NCBI GenBank assembly: GCA_017404515.1
Contig: JAFRCG010000015.1
Span: forward strand, 1-33,430
DNA length: 33,430 nucleotides
Reading direction: 5' to 3'
Origin: Candidatus Saccharimonadota bacterium
GTDB taxonomy: Bacteria; Patescibacteriota; Saccharimonadia; Saccharimonadales; Saccharimonadaceae
Positions within the stretch are counted from its first letter, which is position 1. Each line of letters begins with the position of its first letter. Shown here one piece after another: positions 1 to 7,532 of this stretch. A model generated the notes under the pieces. That model worked only from the letters and a program-made list of their open reading frames with translations, searched no databases and had not been told where the DNA came from. The position numbers were made by a program, and so were the translations under genes.

Positions 1-137
1 GGCATGCACAGTGGTTTTAGACTGCTTGATTATTTAGATTTGGAAAGCAAAAATGTATATTATTGCCGTTTACCAATTATGACATTTTTGCTTTCCAAGT
101 CAGCAGTCAGAAACCACTGTCATGCCAGGACCCGCTT
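1..137 (-). repeat. Long imperfect palindrome, type A (copy 1, inverted, probably cut at the left edge)
   Basis: Arms at 1-55 and 83-126 pair around a 27-nt spacer (56-82). The inner stem is GGAAAGCAAAAATG/CATTTTTGCTTTCC and the outer stem is GGCATG..CAGTGG against its complement. The outer flank on the right, read on the minus strand, is GAAGCGGGTCCTGGCAT, the tag seen at all four palindromes of this window. The arms match copies 2 and 4, but the inner stem and loop differ while staying self-complementary. In copy 2 a cassette array follows on the side away from the tag, so an array on the minus strand is expected left of base 1 (inference). Confidence 0.85.
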
Positions 138-145
138 CGTGCTAC

Positions 146-180
146 AAAAATACCCCACACTGATTTAGTATGGGGTATTT
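146..180 (-). terminator. Intrinsic terminator of the rplF-rplR-rpsE-rplO operon
   Basis: The minus strand forms AAATACCCCA..TGTGGGGTATTTTT with a short loop and a U-rich tail. It lies 15 bases past the rplO stop, where secY would usually follow, so the operon ends here. Confidence 0.85.
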
Positions 181-194
181 AGGCAAAAAGCTGA

Positions 195-683
195 TTATTT
201 TGAGCTTTTGCTCCCCTTGCGGCTGTCCTCGGAAACTTTGTTCTGAGGAACTTTTACCTGTTTGAAGCTACCGCCAGCTTTTTTAATAGCAGTAATAGCA
301 GTTTTGGAAGCAAATTGGGTTTCCAAATCAACTTTGACAGTAACATCACCACGAGTGATGATTTTAACCTTTTGATAAGGTGTAGCAATTAGCCCAGCTT
401 CAAAGAGGGCGAAGTTGTCTACTTTGCCTTTGAGGTCGTTTAGACGATCAGTATAGACAATTTCTGCTTTTTGATGGATAGACTTAAAGCCTTTGAGTTT
501 TGGTACAGCCTGCATAATAGCGCGTTGGCCACCCATGAATCCAGCTGGCATCTTGCGATGGCCAGTACGAGATTTTTGACCCTTAGTGCCGCGTCCGGCA
601 GTTTTGCCTTGGCCGGCAGAAATGCCACGACCTTTGCGGCTAGGACGCGTATTAGCAGAGACTGTTAAATCATTGTATTTCAT
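195..683 (-). CDS. rplO: 50S ribosomal protein L15
   Basis: L15 is a late-assembly protein of the large subunit that contacts 23S rRNA. The 162-aa product has the family's Gly/Arg/Lys-rich N-terminal extension (about residues 14-45, with the GRGTKGQKSR-type motif) and the globular C-terminal domain. A Lys/Ser-rich tail of about 15 residues is extra. The ATG overlaps the rpsE stop (TAATG), so translation is probably coupled. rpmD (L30), which usually sits between rpsE and rplO, is absent, and secY does not follow: a terminator and a palindrome come next. Stop TAA. Confidence 0.97.
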   Translation of the reverse strand: MKYNDLTVSANTRPSRKGRGISAGQGKTAGRGTKGQKSRTGHRKMPAGFMGGQRAIMQAVPKLKGFKSIHQKAEIVYTDRLNDLKGKVDNFALFEAGLIATPYQKVKIITRGDVTVKVDLETQFASKTAITAIKKAGGSFKQVKVPQNKVSEDSRKGSKSSK

Positions 684-1360
684 TACTTGGTCTCCTTTTT
701 AGTAGTTTTCTTTGCAGGAGCCTTGGCTTCTTTGGCTTTAGCTGGTTTAGCCTTGGTAGTTTCCCATTCTTTACGTGGAACTTGTGCTCTCAAGCCCTCA
801 ACTACAGCGTAAGCAATGTTGACTTTGTTGGTAGAGCCAAGAGATTTGGAGATCAAGTTCTTGACGCCTGTAAGGCCAATGATGGAACGGACTACGCCAC
901 CAGCGATAATACCAGTACCAGGAGCAGCAGGCTTCATCAAGACATCTGCGCCAGTAACTTTGGTTTCAACTTCGTGGCAGATGGTCTCTCTGTCCATGTT
1001 AAACTCAATCATGTTTTTCTTAGCCTTGGAGGTGGCTTTTTGGACGGCGGAGGTAACATCGTTACCCTTAGCGACGCCAACACCAACTTTATTTTTGTGA
1101 TTACCAATAGCAACTAGTGCTTTGAAGCGCATGCGACGGCCACCGGCAACCGTACGAGAAACACGATCAATATTGATAGTAACTTCATCGTATTCTTTAG
1201 GAGCAACATCAGCTTTGACGCGATCACGACGACGATTGTTTCTGCGGTCAAATGGACGACCGCCAATATCACGAGATTTGCGAGTAGCTGCGGTCTCGTC
1301 GGTCATCTTCAGAGTACCAGACTTGTTGATGACTTTTGGTTGATTAGTATTGTCTGCCAT
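683..1360 (-). CDS. rpsE: 30S ribosomal protein S5
   Basis: S5 contributes to decoding accuracy and lines the mRNA entry region of the small subunit. The 225-aa protein has the double-stranded RNA-binding N-domain (about residues 55-120, with VAGGRRMRFKALVAIGN) and the C-terminal domain with GTGIIAGG and RSIIGL. The N-terminus adds about 50 basic residues, and the C-terminus ends in a Lys/Ala-rich tail. An upstream in-frame ATG at 1441 would add 27 residues lying inside rplR. I chose the ATG at 1360 because it follows the rplR stop as TAATATG with GGAG just upstream. Stop TAA, overlapping rplO. Confidence 0.96.
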   Translation of the reverse strand: MADNTNQPKVINKSGTLKMTDETAATRKSRDIGGRPFDRRNNRRRDRVKADVAPKEYDEVTINIDRVSRTVAGGRRMRFKALVAIGNHKNKVGVGVAKGNDVTSAVQKATSKAKKNMIEFNMDRETICHEVETKVTGADVLMKPAAPGTGIIAGGVVRSIIGLTGVKNLISKSLGSTNKVNIAYAVVEGLRAQVPRKEWETTKAKPAKAKEAKAPAKKTTKKETK

Positions 1361-1361
1361 A

Positions 1362-1691
1362 TTAGAACTCCAATCCTTCCTTTCTGGCGGCATCAGCAAG
1401 GGCTGACATTCTGCCAGAATAAAGCTTTGAACCTCTGTCAAAAACTACGGTTTTGACTTTGGCCTTTTTGGCTTTTTCTGCGATTTCTTTACCGATAGCA
1501 GCGGCTTTTTCGGTCTTGGTGCCGGAAATCTTGCTGCCAACAGTGGTAGCATATGCTAAAGTAACTTTTTTGTCATCGTCAACAACCTGGGCAGTAATGT
1601 GTAAATTACTAATGTGAACGGTTAGACGAGGGCGATCACTGGTGCCATGGATTTTGGCACGAGTGCGGTTTGCACGATATTCAGCTTTCAT
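1362..1691 (-). CDS. rplR: 50S ribosomal protein L18
   Basis: L18 binds 5S rRNA together with L5 in the central protuberance. The 109-aa product has the typical compact form: a basic N-terminus (KAEYRANRTRAKIHGTSDRPRL), a strand reading VHISNLHITAQVVDD, and the conserved C-terminal FDRGSKLYSGRMSALADAAR. The start ATG overlaps the rplF stop as TAATG, and the stop is separated by one base from the rpsE ATG. It belongs to the second ribosomal transcription unit, rplF-rplR-rpsE-rplO. Confidence 0.96.
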   Translation of the reverse strand: MKAEYRANRTRAKIHGTSDRPRLTVHISNLHITAQVVDDDKKVTLAYATTVGSKISGTKTEKAAAIGKEIAEKAKKAKVKTVVFDRGSKLYSGRMSALADAARKEGLEF

Positions 1692-2227
1692 TATTTCTTA
1701 CCTGCCTTTCCGGCTTTACGAATAATATGTTCACCCACATATTTGATACCTTTGCCTTTGTATGGCTCTGGCTTCTTGAGGGCGCGGATCTCTGCGGCTA
1801 CTTGTCCGACTTTCTGTTTGTCGATGCCAGAAACCGTGATTTCCATTTTGTCGACTTTGAGCTCGATGCCATCTGGGGCTTGATATTTAACAGGGTGAGA
1901 AAAGCCTAGGGCCATCTCGATTTGTTTGCCACCACCAGATAGACGGAAGCCAACACCATTGATCTCGAGTTTTTTCTCAAAACCTTTGGTAACACCAATA
2001 ACGGCGTTGTTTAGTAAAGCGCGCTGAAGACCATGCCAAGCTTTGGACTCTGGCTCGTCGTCTTTGCGAGTTACAATGATTTTACCTTCTTCTACCTTGG
2101 TAGTAGTATTAGACTGGACAGGAACCTGGAGCGTGCCTTTTGGGCCTGCGACAGTAATCTCTTTGTCGCCGACCGTAATTGTCACGCCAGCAGGAATGTC
2201 CACTGGTAGTTTTCCGATACGACTCAT
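1691..2227 (-). CDS. rplF: 50S ribosomal protein L6
   Basis: L6 sits at the base of the L7/L12 stalk near the sarcin-ricin loop. The 178-aa protein has the two duplicated L6 domains, starts MSRIGKLPVDIPAGV and carries the C-terminal signature PEPYKGKGIKYVGE followed by a basic tail. It is first in its transcription unit: a good promoter lies just upstream (2255-2283), and AAAGGAAC provides the ribosome binding site. In most bacteria rplF follows rpsH directly. Here a membrane-protein gene and a terminator stand between them. Confidence 0.97.
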   Translation of the reverse strand: MSRIGKLPVDIPAGVTITVGDKEITVAGPKGTLQVPVQSNTTTKVEEGKIIVTRKDDEPESKAWHGLQRALLNNAVIGVTKGFEKKLEINGVGFRLSGGGKQIEMALGFSHPVKYQAPDGIELKVDKMEITVSGIDKQKVGQVAAEIRALKKPEPYKGKGIKYVGEHIIRKAGKAGKK

Positions 2228-2254
2228 TTTGTTCCTTTAATTAATATCTCTATA

Positions 2255-2283
2255 ATTTTAGCACAAGATAAGGTAAAAAGCAA
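2255..2283 (-). promoter_or_regulatory. Promoter of rplF-rplR-rpsE-rplO
   Basis: On the minus strand, -35 TTGCTT (2278-2283) and -10 TAAAAT (2255-2260) are separated by 17 bases. It begins just past the stop of the preceding membrane-protein gene and restarts transcription of the second half of the ribosomal cluster. Confidence 0.75.
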
Positions 2284-2290
2284 GAGAAAG

Positions 2291-3256
2291 CTAGACTTTT
2301 TCTATGCCGAGAAAGGCGTAGGCGCCGGTGTCGCTTCTACCAAAAACAAACCGATACGGTGCAAAGCTTTGGTAGTTGGTATCAGTAATGATCACTGGGT
2401 AATTTGTAGAACTCTTGTAATCATCTTGGGAAAGATCTCGATAAAGTCGGTAATCAATTGGCGCGCCGATAGCTGCTGCTCCGCTGATAGCGTCGGTATA
2501 TGCTTTATGAGTGGTCTCATTGTAACTGCCAGCAGCATAATAGACATAAATTTTGTCACCTTGAGTGGCATAACGATATTTGTAATATACATCTTTATAA
2601 GAGTATTCTTCGCCGGTGCAAGCCACCTGATAGTAGGCATTAGCATCTTCTAGATGTCTGTAATTAGGGCAAGTATTGGTGTCGTCTAGAATAACCATAT
2701 CCTCACCAAATAGCTCCTTGTAATAAGCCATCACCATTGCTTCGCTGATGACATGGTTTGAACTCACGGAGTTCTCTAGCCTGCCGGTATATTCAGTAAA
2801 TTTGTCTTTACCGAGGGTGATAGCTGCGGTGATTTTTTGTCCTGGGGAGAGGTTGCTAGAGCTAATCTCTTTGCCAAAGAAAATGCGGCCAGGCCAGGAA
2901 TTGCCAACAAAATAATTACCGCTGCTCACTGGAGAAAAATTGAGAGCATCGATTTTGGCATTAATATCTGAAATTATAGCCTCTTCCTCTAGCGAAATCT
3001 CCTCTTGACTAGTTTTAATAACAGTATTTTGGTCGTTAGTATCGCCGTTTCCTTTGTTGATAAACAAAATCGTCAAAAGAATCAATGAGCCGACCACGAT
3101 TACAGAGGCCAGACTGACAACTACAATCACTGCAATATCAGTGGCGCTGAGCTTGCGATGTGTCTTTTCTGGGACAACTTCGACTACTTTTGGGGTGTCA
3201 GAAGAAATAGGCACTGACTGATTATCACTATTCTGAGAATTGTTTTGATTTTCCAT
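2291..3256 (-). CDS. Single-pass membrane protein of unknown function, inside the ribosomal cluster
   Basis: I do not recognise a family. The 321-aa product has a polar, Asn/Ser/Gln-rich N-terminus (1-38), one hydrophobic helix (about 41-66), a linker, and an extracytoplasmic-looking domain of about 240 residues rich in Tyr, Ser, Thr and Asp. Two Cys (in NTCPNY and QVACTG) could form a disulfide. An in-frame ATG at 3289 overlaps the -10 box, so I prefer the ATG at 3256 after AAGGGG. The gene has its own promoter, lies downstream of the rpsH terminator, and ends (TAG) just before the rplF promoter. It is therefore an independent insertion between rpsH and rplF. A surface or secretion-related role is only a guess from topology. 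Confidence 0.8.
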   Translation of the reverse strand: MENQNNSQNSDNQSVPISSDTPKVVEVVPEKTHRKLSATDIAVIVVVSLASVIVVGSLILLTILFINKGNGDTNDQNTVIKTSQEEISLEEEAIISDINAKIDALNFSPVSSGNYFVGNSWPGRIFFGKEISSSNLSPGQKITAAITLGKDKFTEYTGRLENSVSSNHVISEAMVMAYYKELFGEDMVILDDTNTCPNYRHLEDANAYYQVACTGEEYSYKDVYYKYRYATQGDKIYVYYAAGSYNETTHKAYTDAISGAAAIGAPIDYRLYRDLSQDDYKSSTNYPVIITDTNYQSFAPYRFVFGRSDTGAYAFLGIEKV

Positions 3257-3279
3257 AGACAATATATCCCCTTGTAATA

Positions 3280-3309
3280 ATTTTAGCATAACTGGTTTAA
3301 AATTACCAA
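3280..3309 (-). promoter_or_regulatory. Probable promoter of the inserted membrane-protein gene
   Basis: Minus-strand -10 TAAAAT (3280-3285), preceded by TG at the extended position, and -35 TTGGTA (3304-3309) with an 18-base spacer. It overlaps the upstream ATG at 3289, which argues for translation from 3256. Confidence 0.55.
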
Positions 3310-3345
3310 CAAAAAGTCCCCTAGTTTGACTAGAGGAGCTTTTTG
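3310..3345 (-). terminator. Intrinsic terminator after rpsH
   Basis: The minus strand gives AAAAGCTCCTCTAG, a TCAAA loop, then CTAGGGGACTTTTTG: a stem with one mismatch and a T-run. It ends the rplC-rpsH unit before the inserted membrane-protein gene. Confidence 0.8.
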
Positions 3346-3353
3346 CTGAGCGA

Positions 3354-3755
3354 CTACCAAACTCTGACTAGAATTTCTCCACCAAGGCGCAATTTTTTGG
3401 CCTCTTGGCCGCTCATTACACCTTTGGAGGTGGAAATAAGGACGATACCACGGCCAGATTTGACGGTTGGAATTTCGTCGGCAGAAGTATAAATTCTGCG
3501 GCCTGGCTTGGAGACTTTGGAAATCTCGTTGATTCGCGAACTAACGCCATCTTTATTAATTAAGATGTGTAGGATGTCACGAGGGTGAGCTTTTTCAATA
3601 TTGTAATCTTCAATATATCCACCTTTTTTCAAGCCTTCAATTACGGCAACTTTGAGTTTAGAAGTAGGGACGCTAACTTCGTTTTTACTAACCTGAATAG
3701 CGTTGCGGATGCGAGTAATCAGGTCAGCGATTTGATCAGTAGATTGTAATGACAT
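3354..3755 (-). CDS. rpsH: 30S ribosomal protein S8
   Basis: S8 is a primary 16S rRNA binder, and in enterobacteria it represses the spc operon. The 133-aa protein is of usual length, starts TDQIADLITRIRNAIQVSKNEV and ends with the signature GRGIVLISTSKGVMSGQEA plus GGEILVRVW. It is the last gene of the first ribosomal unit. A 16-base gap after rpsN carries two purine-rich GGAG-like ribosome binding sites, and a terminator follows the TAG stop. Whether S8 can regulate the distal genes is doubtful because they have a separate promoter. Confidence 0.97.
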   Translation of the reverse strand: MSLQSTDQIADLITRIRNAIQVSKNEVSVPTSKLKVAVIEGLKKGGYIEDYNIEKAHPRDILHILINKDGVSSRINEISKVSKPGRRIYTSADEIPTVKSGRGIVLISTSKGVMSGQEAKKLRLGGEILVRVW

Positions 3756-3771
3756 ATTTACTCCTTTCTCC

Positions 3772-4041
3772 TTACCAGCTACTCTTGGTTACACCAGGGA
3801 TTTCTCCCTTGCTTGCTTTTTCACGGAAGTTAATGCGTGATAAACCAAATCTGCGCATATAACCTCTTGGACGGCCATCCAACATATCGCGGTTTTTAAG
3901 CCTGGTTGGGCTAGAGTTTCTTGGGAGTTTTTGCAAACCTTCCAAATCTCCAGCGGCCTTCAAAGCGGCGCGCTTATCTTTATATTTATCATACATTTTC
4001 TGCCTTTTTTGATCACGAAGGACTGCAGATGTCTTAGCCAT
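3772..4041 (-). CDS. rpsN: 30S ribosomal protein S14, zinc-free form
   Basis: S14 assembles in the head of the small subunit. The 89-aa product starts [20 protein letters not shown] and ends with the conserved [18 protein letters not shown] and GVTKSSW. It has no CxxC pair, so it is the long, zinc-independent paralogue type. An earlier in-frame ATG at 4074 would place 11 residues inside rplE. The ATG at 4041 follows the rplE stop by one base (TAGTATG) and gives the canonical N-terminus. Confidence 0.95.
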   Translation of the reverse strand: MAKTSAVLRDQKRQKMYDKYKDKRAALKAAGDLEGLQKLPRNSSPTRLKNRDMLDGRPRGYMRRFGLSRINFREKASKGEIPGVTKSSW

Positions 4042-4042
4042 A

Positions 4043-4615
4043 CTATTTTTCCTCCTTCTCAAATGGCATACCAAATAGTTCTAGCAATTTGGTACTCCCT
4101 TCTTTTGAACCGTTTTTAATAATGAATGTAACTTCTAGGCCATGCAATACCGCAGCATCTTCGAAGGTAATTTCTGGGAAGACAGTTTGCTCGGTAAGAC
4201 CTAAGCTGTAGTTTCCTTGAGCATCAAAGCTCTTCTTAGGAACGCCGTGGAAATCACGCACATGCGGAAGAGTAATATTGATGAGGCGGTCAACAAATTC
4301 ATACATCTTGACGCCACGCAAGGTGGTAAGATAACCAATTGGTGCACCCATACCTTTTCTGATTTTGAAGGTAGCAATGGATTTCTTAGCCATACGAGAG
4401 GTGGTAGCTTGACCAGTAATTTTGGCCAAAGTAAGCTCAACGGTCTCTGTAAAGCGTTTATCATCGCGTTTTTTGCCAACACCGCAAGATACAACTACTT
4501 TCTCTAGTTTTGGCACCTGATTAATGTTTTTGATATCCAACTCTTTCATCAAAGTTTTGACAATTTCTTTGTCGTACTTTTCTTTGAGTCTTGGGGTATA
4601 TTTAGCTTCAGCCAT
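4043..4615 (-). CDS. rplE: 50S ribosomal protein L5
   Basis: L5 binds 5S rRNA and forms part of the central protuberance, contacting the P-site tRNA. The 190-aa protein is of normal length and shows [11 protein letters not shown], the motif [18 protein letters not shown], the [12 protein letters not shown] segment, the [16 protein letters not shown] segment and the [14 protein letters not shown] motif, in that order. The ATG overlaps the rplX stop (TAATG). The neighbour order rplX-rplE-rpsN-rpsH is the classical spc order. Stop TAG. Confidence 0.97.
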   Translation of the reverse strand: MAEAKYTPRLKEKYDKEIVKTLMKELDIKNINQVPKLEKVVVSCGVGKKRDDKRFTETVELTLAKITGQATTSRMAKKSIATFKIRKGMGAPIGYLTTLRGVKMYEFVDRLINITLPHVRDFHGVPKKSFDAQGNYSLGLTEQTVFPEITFEDAAVLHGLEVTFIIKNGSKEGSTKLLELFGMPFEKEEK

Positions 4616-4842
4616 TACTTACCCTCCTTTTTAAGATTAGATAGATCAATACCGACATGAATAGTCTTTTTGCCGCCAGTAGGATTGTACTGGGTCTTTT
4701 TCATGTGGCGCTCACGGATTTCGACACCTTCAATCATTGCCTTGTGGTTTTTAGGATCCATTTTGACAATTTTGCCGGTTTTACCTTTGTTGTCACCAGA
4801 GATAATTTTGACGGTGTCATTGATTTTTAGATTCTGTGCCAT
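4615..4842 (-). CDS. rplX: 50S ribosomal protein L24 (short form)
   Basis: L24 initiates large-subunit assembly by binding the 5' region of 23S rRNA. The 75-aa product contains the KOW motif (about residues 7-33, VKIISGDNKGKTGKIVKMD) and the MIEGVEIRERHMKK segment. It is shorter than the roughly 100 residues common in bacteria, lacking most of the C-terminal extension, as often seen in reduced genomes. The ATG follows the rplN stop as TAATATG, and the stop overlaps rplE. Confidence 0.95.
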   Translation of the reverse strand: MAQNLKINDTVKIISGDNKGKTGKIVKMDPKNHKAMIEGVEIRERHMKKTQYNPTGGKKTIHVGIDLSNLKKEGK

Positions 4843-4843
4843 A

Positions 4844-5212
4844 TTATAGTACCTCCGGAGCTAAGCTGATAATCTTGCTAAAACCGCGCTCGCGAAGTTC
4901 GCGTGGGACTGGGCCAAAAACGCGAGTACCGCGTGGGGTCTTATCGTCATTAATGAGGACAGCTGCGTTATCATCAAAACGGATGGTAGAACCATCTGGA
5001 CGACGAATTTGACTACGAGTACGAACAATTACTGCGCGTACTACAGCTTTCTTCTTGACATTTCCAGTAGGGGAAGCGTCTTTGACGCTAGCCGTTACAA
5101 TGTCGCCAACATGTGCATAATGAGCACGAGTTCCACCAAGGACACGGATTACACCAAGCTCTTTGGCGCCACTGTTGTCAGCAACTTTTAATCTAGTTTC
5201 CTGTTGGATCAT
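4844..5212 (-). CDS. rplN: 50S ribosomal protein L14
   Basis: L14 lies at the subunit interface and contacts 16S helix 14. The 122-aa length is canonical and the sequence is highly conserved: [27 protein letters not shown], the [13 protein letters not shown] strand, [12 protein letters not shown] and [14 protein letters not shown]. It starts two bases after the rpsQ stop and is followed at one base by rplX. Confidence 0.98.
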   Translation of the reverse strand: MIQQETRLKVADNSGAKELGVIRVLGGTRAHYAHVGDIVTASVKDASPTGNVKKKAVVRAVIVRTRSQIRRPDGSTIRFDDNAAVLINDDKTPRGTRVFGPVPRELRERGFSKIISLAPEVL

Positions 5213-5214
5213 AT

Positions 5215-5562
5215 TTACTCCTCTGCCTCTTCAGATGTTTCTTTAGCCTTAGCGACGGCGTCGGCACCAACTTTTTCTGGTAACTCAACTTCGTTAACAT
5301 CTTCTTTGAGGGCAATAGCTCCGCGTGATTTTTCTAGGATTTTAACTAGGTTGTAGTTAACAGTCTTAGAAAATGGGCGGCATTCGACGATTTCGACTTT
5401 ATCGCCTACTTTTGCTTCATTTTTTTCATCGTGAGCAGTATATTTACGAGTCTTAGTATACTGCTTGCGGTATAGTGGGTGAGTTTCCCGGCTAGCAACA
5501 GAGACAGTAATGGTCTTGTCGCGCTTGTCGGAAGAAACGAGCCCAACGATAGTCTTTGCCAT
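5215..5562 (-). CDS. rpsQ: 30S ribosomal protein S17 with acidic C-terminal extension
   Basis: S17 is a primary 16S rRNA binder of the small-subunit body. Residues 1-80 form the OB-fold ([61 protein letters not shown]). The remaining roughly 30 residues are Glu/Ala/Val-rich and beyond the usual length of about 85. The start overlaps the rpmC stop (TAATG). Confidence 0.96.
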   Translation of the reverse strand: MAKTIVGLVSSDKRDKTITVSVASRETHPLYRKQYTKTRKYTAHDEKNEAKVGDKVEIVECRPFSKTVNYNLVKILEKSRGAIALKEDVNEVELPEKVGADAVAKAKETSEEAEE

Positions 5563-5783
5563 TACTTTGCTCCTTTCTTAGCTTCTTTCTGAGAAACCTT
5601 CTCAGCGGTCAATTTTCTTGCAATTTGCTTCTTGATGCTCTTGATAGCATGTGGGTTGGTTAAAGTGCCATCATAGAGGCTCTTTTGAGCCATCAAGAGG
5701 TCTTCGCGAAGTTCTTTAACGGATTTATCGCTATCTTTAGCTTTGGACTTGATAACTTTGGTAGTAGTTTTCTTGTCGGCCAT
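5562..5783 (-). CDS. rpmC: 50S ribosomal protein L29
   Basis: L29 lies beside the polypeptide exit tunnel next to L23. The 73-aa product is a short two-helix protein: DSDKSVKELREDLLMAQKSLYDGTLTNPHAIKSIKKQIARKLTAEK contains the family's L..L..EL and N...I...KK.IAR pattern. A basic N-terminal arm and a Lys-rich tail flank it. The position between rplP and rpsQ is diagnostic. The ATG follows the rplP stop by one base. Confidence 0.93.
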   Translation of the reverse strand: MADKKTTTKVIKSKAKDSDKSVKELREDLLMAQKSLYDGTLTNPHAIKSIKKQIARKLTAEKVSQKEAKKGAK

Positions 5784-5784
5784 A

Positions 5785-6204
5785 TTAGAACTCCTCTTTC
5801 TTGATAATCTTGCAGCGAACTGGAAGTTTGTGGGAAGCTAGGCAAAGGGCTTCCTTGGCCTGCTCATCAGTAACATCGGCGATTTCAAACATCACGGTAC
5901 CAGCTTTAACTTTTGCTACAAAGAACTGTGGTTCACCTTTGCCACCGCCCATCTTGACATCTAGAGGCTTCTTGGTGACTGGGGTATGTGGGAAAATGCG
6001 AATCCAAATTTTACCACCACGCTTAATGTAACGAGTGATAGCCTGGCGGGCTGCCTCAATCTGACGAGAGTTGATGCGCTCATTGTCAAGAGACATCAAG
6101 CCGTAGTCGCCAAAATCTACAGAGTTGCAGCGGGTAGCTACACCTTCGTTTTTGCCTTTTCTCACCTTACGGTGGGAAGTTTTCTTTGGTAATAGAATAG
6201 CCAT
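5785..6204 (-). CDS. rplP: 50S ribosomal protein L16
   Basis: L16 organises the A-site tRNA region of the large subunit. The 139-aa product has the standard length and the signatures LLPKKTSHRKVRKG, INSRQIEAARQAITRYIKRGGKIWIRIFP, VTKKPLDVKMGGGKGEPQFF and LASHKLPVRCKI. The stretch after KMGGGKG matches the conserved rRNA-binding loop. It lies one base from both neighbours (TAATATG junctions), consistent with coupled translation. Confidence 0.98.
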   Translation of the reverse strand: MAILLPKKTSHRKVRKGKNEGVATRCNSVDFGDYGLMSLDNERINSRQIEAARQAITRYIKRGGKIWIRIFPHTPVTKKPLDVKMGGGKGEPQFFVAKVKAGTVMFEIADVTDEQAKEALCLASHKLPVRCKIIKKEEF

Positions 6205-6205
6205 A

Positions 6206-6832
6206 TTATTTCTCCCCCTTATAAATCCAGACCTTTACACCAACGATACCAGCAGTAGTAGGCGCGTGATGGCAGTAGAAATCAATGTCAGCACGAAGAG
6301 TGTGTAGAGGAACGGATCCCTCAATAAACTTTTCACGGCGTGACATTTCTGCGCCATTCAAACGACCTGCTACTTCAATGCGTACACCTTTGGCGCCGGC
6401 AGCCATTGTTGACTGGCAGGCCATTTTGACGGCGCGGCGGAAATTCATACGCTTTCCAAGCTGAAAACCGATGTTTTCGGCAACTAGTTTGGCGTTAAGT
6501 TCTGCTTTCTTAATTTCTTCAACATTCAAGCGAACAGGCTCGGATGTAAACTTTTCGAGTTCACGCTTCAATTCATTGATGCCAGCACCCTGTTTGCCAA
6601 TGACTGCGCCAGCTTTGGCGGTCAAGATGGTAACAGTGATAAGATTTGGGCTTCTTTCAATGTTGATTTTAGCGATAGTTGGACGACTCTTGAAGCGTTC
6701 TTCAATAGTCTCACGGATTTTAGTATCTTCTACTAACCAGTTTTTGAAGTCTGACTTCTTGGTAAACCATTTAGAAGACCAGTCTTTACTGATTTGAAGA
6801 CGGAAAGATCCTGGATTAACCTTCTGACCCAT
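6206..6832 (-). CDS. rpsC: 30S ribosomal protein S3
   Basis: S3 lines the mRNA entry channel and takes part in mRNA unwinding. The 208-aa protein has the MGQKVNPGSFRL start, a KH type II domain (about residues 60-110) with GAVIGKQGAGINEL, and the C-terminal domain with NFRRAVKMACQSTMAAGAKGVRIEVAGRLNGAEMSRRE. The C-terminus stops soon after GVKVWIYKGE without the extended tail of some bacteria. The ATG overlaps the rplV stop. Confidence 0.97.
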   Translation of the reverse strand: MGQKVNPGSFRLQISKDWSSKWFTKKSDFKNWLVEDTKIRETIEERFKSRPTIAKINIERSPNLITVTILTAKAGAVIGKQGAGINELKRELEKFTSEPVRLNVEEIKKAELNAKLVAENIGFQLGKRMNFRRAVKMACQSTMAAGAKGVRIEVAGRLNGAEMSRREKFIEGSVPLHTLRADIDFYCHHAPTTAGIVGVKVWIYKGEK

Positions 6833-7227
6833 TACTTTTCCTCCTTTTTAACAGCTTTTTTCGGCTCTGCTTTCTTTTGCTTTTCTTCTCCGGCAACTTC
6901 GACAAAGATATTGGAGGAGATTTTTTCGTAAGGAAGGGCGCGTCCACGAGAAGCTGGTTTGTAACGACGAATACGAGTACCAGCAGTAACTGAGATGCGT
7001 GAAATGCGGATAGTCTTTGGATCAATTGAAACACCCGAGTTTAGCAAGTTAGCTTTGGCAGAATCGATAGCCTTAGCAACAGGCTTGGCTGCACGGCGTG
7101 GTGTGTTTTCTAGAATAACTAGAGCATCAGCAACATAGCGATCACGAGCTAGACTGGCAACAATACTAGTTTTTCTTGGCATGCTGTCAATGCCCTTAAT
7201 GTAGGCGTGTGCAAAATGAGTGTCCAT
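6832..7227 (-). CDS. rplV: 50S ribosomal protein L22
   Basis: L22 lines the exit tunnel with its extended beta-hairpin. The 131-aa product shows HAYIKGIDSMPRKTSIVASL, RYVADALVILENTPRRAAKPVAKAIDSAKAN and the hairpin region ITVTAGTRIRRYKPASRGRALPY-like sequence, then a basic Lys/Glu tail (from about residue 112). It starts from the ATG overlapping the rpsS stop (TAATG). An alternative ATG 15 codons downstream (MPRKTS) is possible but has a poorer context. Confidence 0.95.
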   Translation of the reverse strand: MDTHFAHAYIKGIDSMPRKTSIVASLARDRYVADALVILENTPRRAAKPVAKAIDSAKANLLNSGVSIDPKTIRISRISVTAGTRIRRYKPASRGRALPYEKISSNIFVEVAGEEKQKKAEPKKAVKKEEK

Positions 7228-7529
7228 TAGGCATCTCCTTTCGCAGTGGCAGCAGCGGCAGCTTCAGCAGCCTTCTTACCACCATGGCGTTTAAATTTGC
7301 GAGTTGGGGCAAATTCGCCAAGTTTGTGCCCAACCATATTCTCGCTGACAAATACTGGAACATGGACCTTGCCATTGTGCACGGCAATTGTGCGGCCAAC
7401 CATTTCTGGAGAGATGGTAGACTGACGAGCCCAAGTTTTGATCACAGTGCGATCATCAGCGGAGAGAGCTTCAACCTTTTTCTGTAGCTTGTAATCTACA
7501 AAAGGTCCTTTTTTGAGACTTCTACTCAT
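7227..7529 (-). CDS. rpsS: 30S ribosomal protein S19
   Basis: S19 sits in the head of the small subunit and contacts the A-site finger. Its 100 residues begin [19 protein letters not shown] and contain [46 protein letters not shown], the family core. The final residues ([16 protein letters not shown]) are a short Ala/Lys extension. It starts three bases after the rplB stop. Confidence 0.98.
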   Translation of the reverse strand: MSRSLKKGPFVDYKLQKKVEALSADDRTVIKTWARQSTISPEMVGRTIAVHNGKVHVPVFVSENMVGHKLGEFAPTRKFKRHGGKKAAEAAAAATAKGDA

Positions 7530-7532
7530 AGA

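Noticed and set aside
683-1441. Longer S5 starting at 1441
   Set aside because: The extra 27 residues lie in rplR in another frame and resemble nothing in S5; the ATG at 1360 has the operon's standard TAATATG junction.
2369-2653. Plus-strand frames opposite the inserted membrane-protein gene
   Set aside because: No ribosome binding site or promoter, and the minus-strand frame has clear TM and domain structure.
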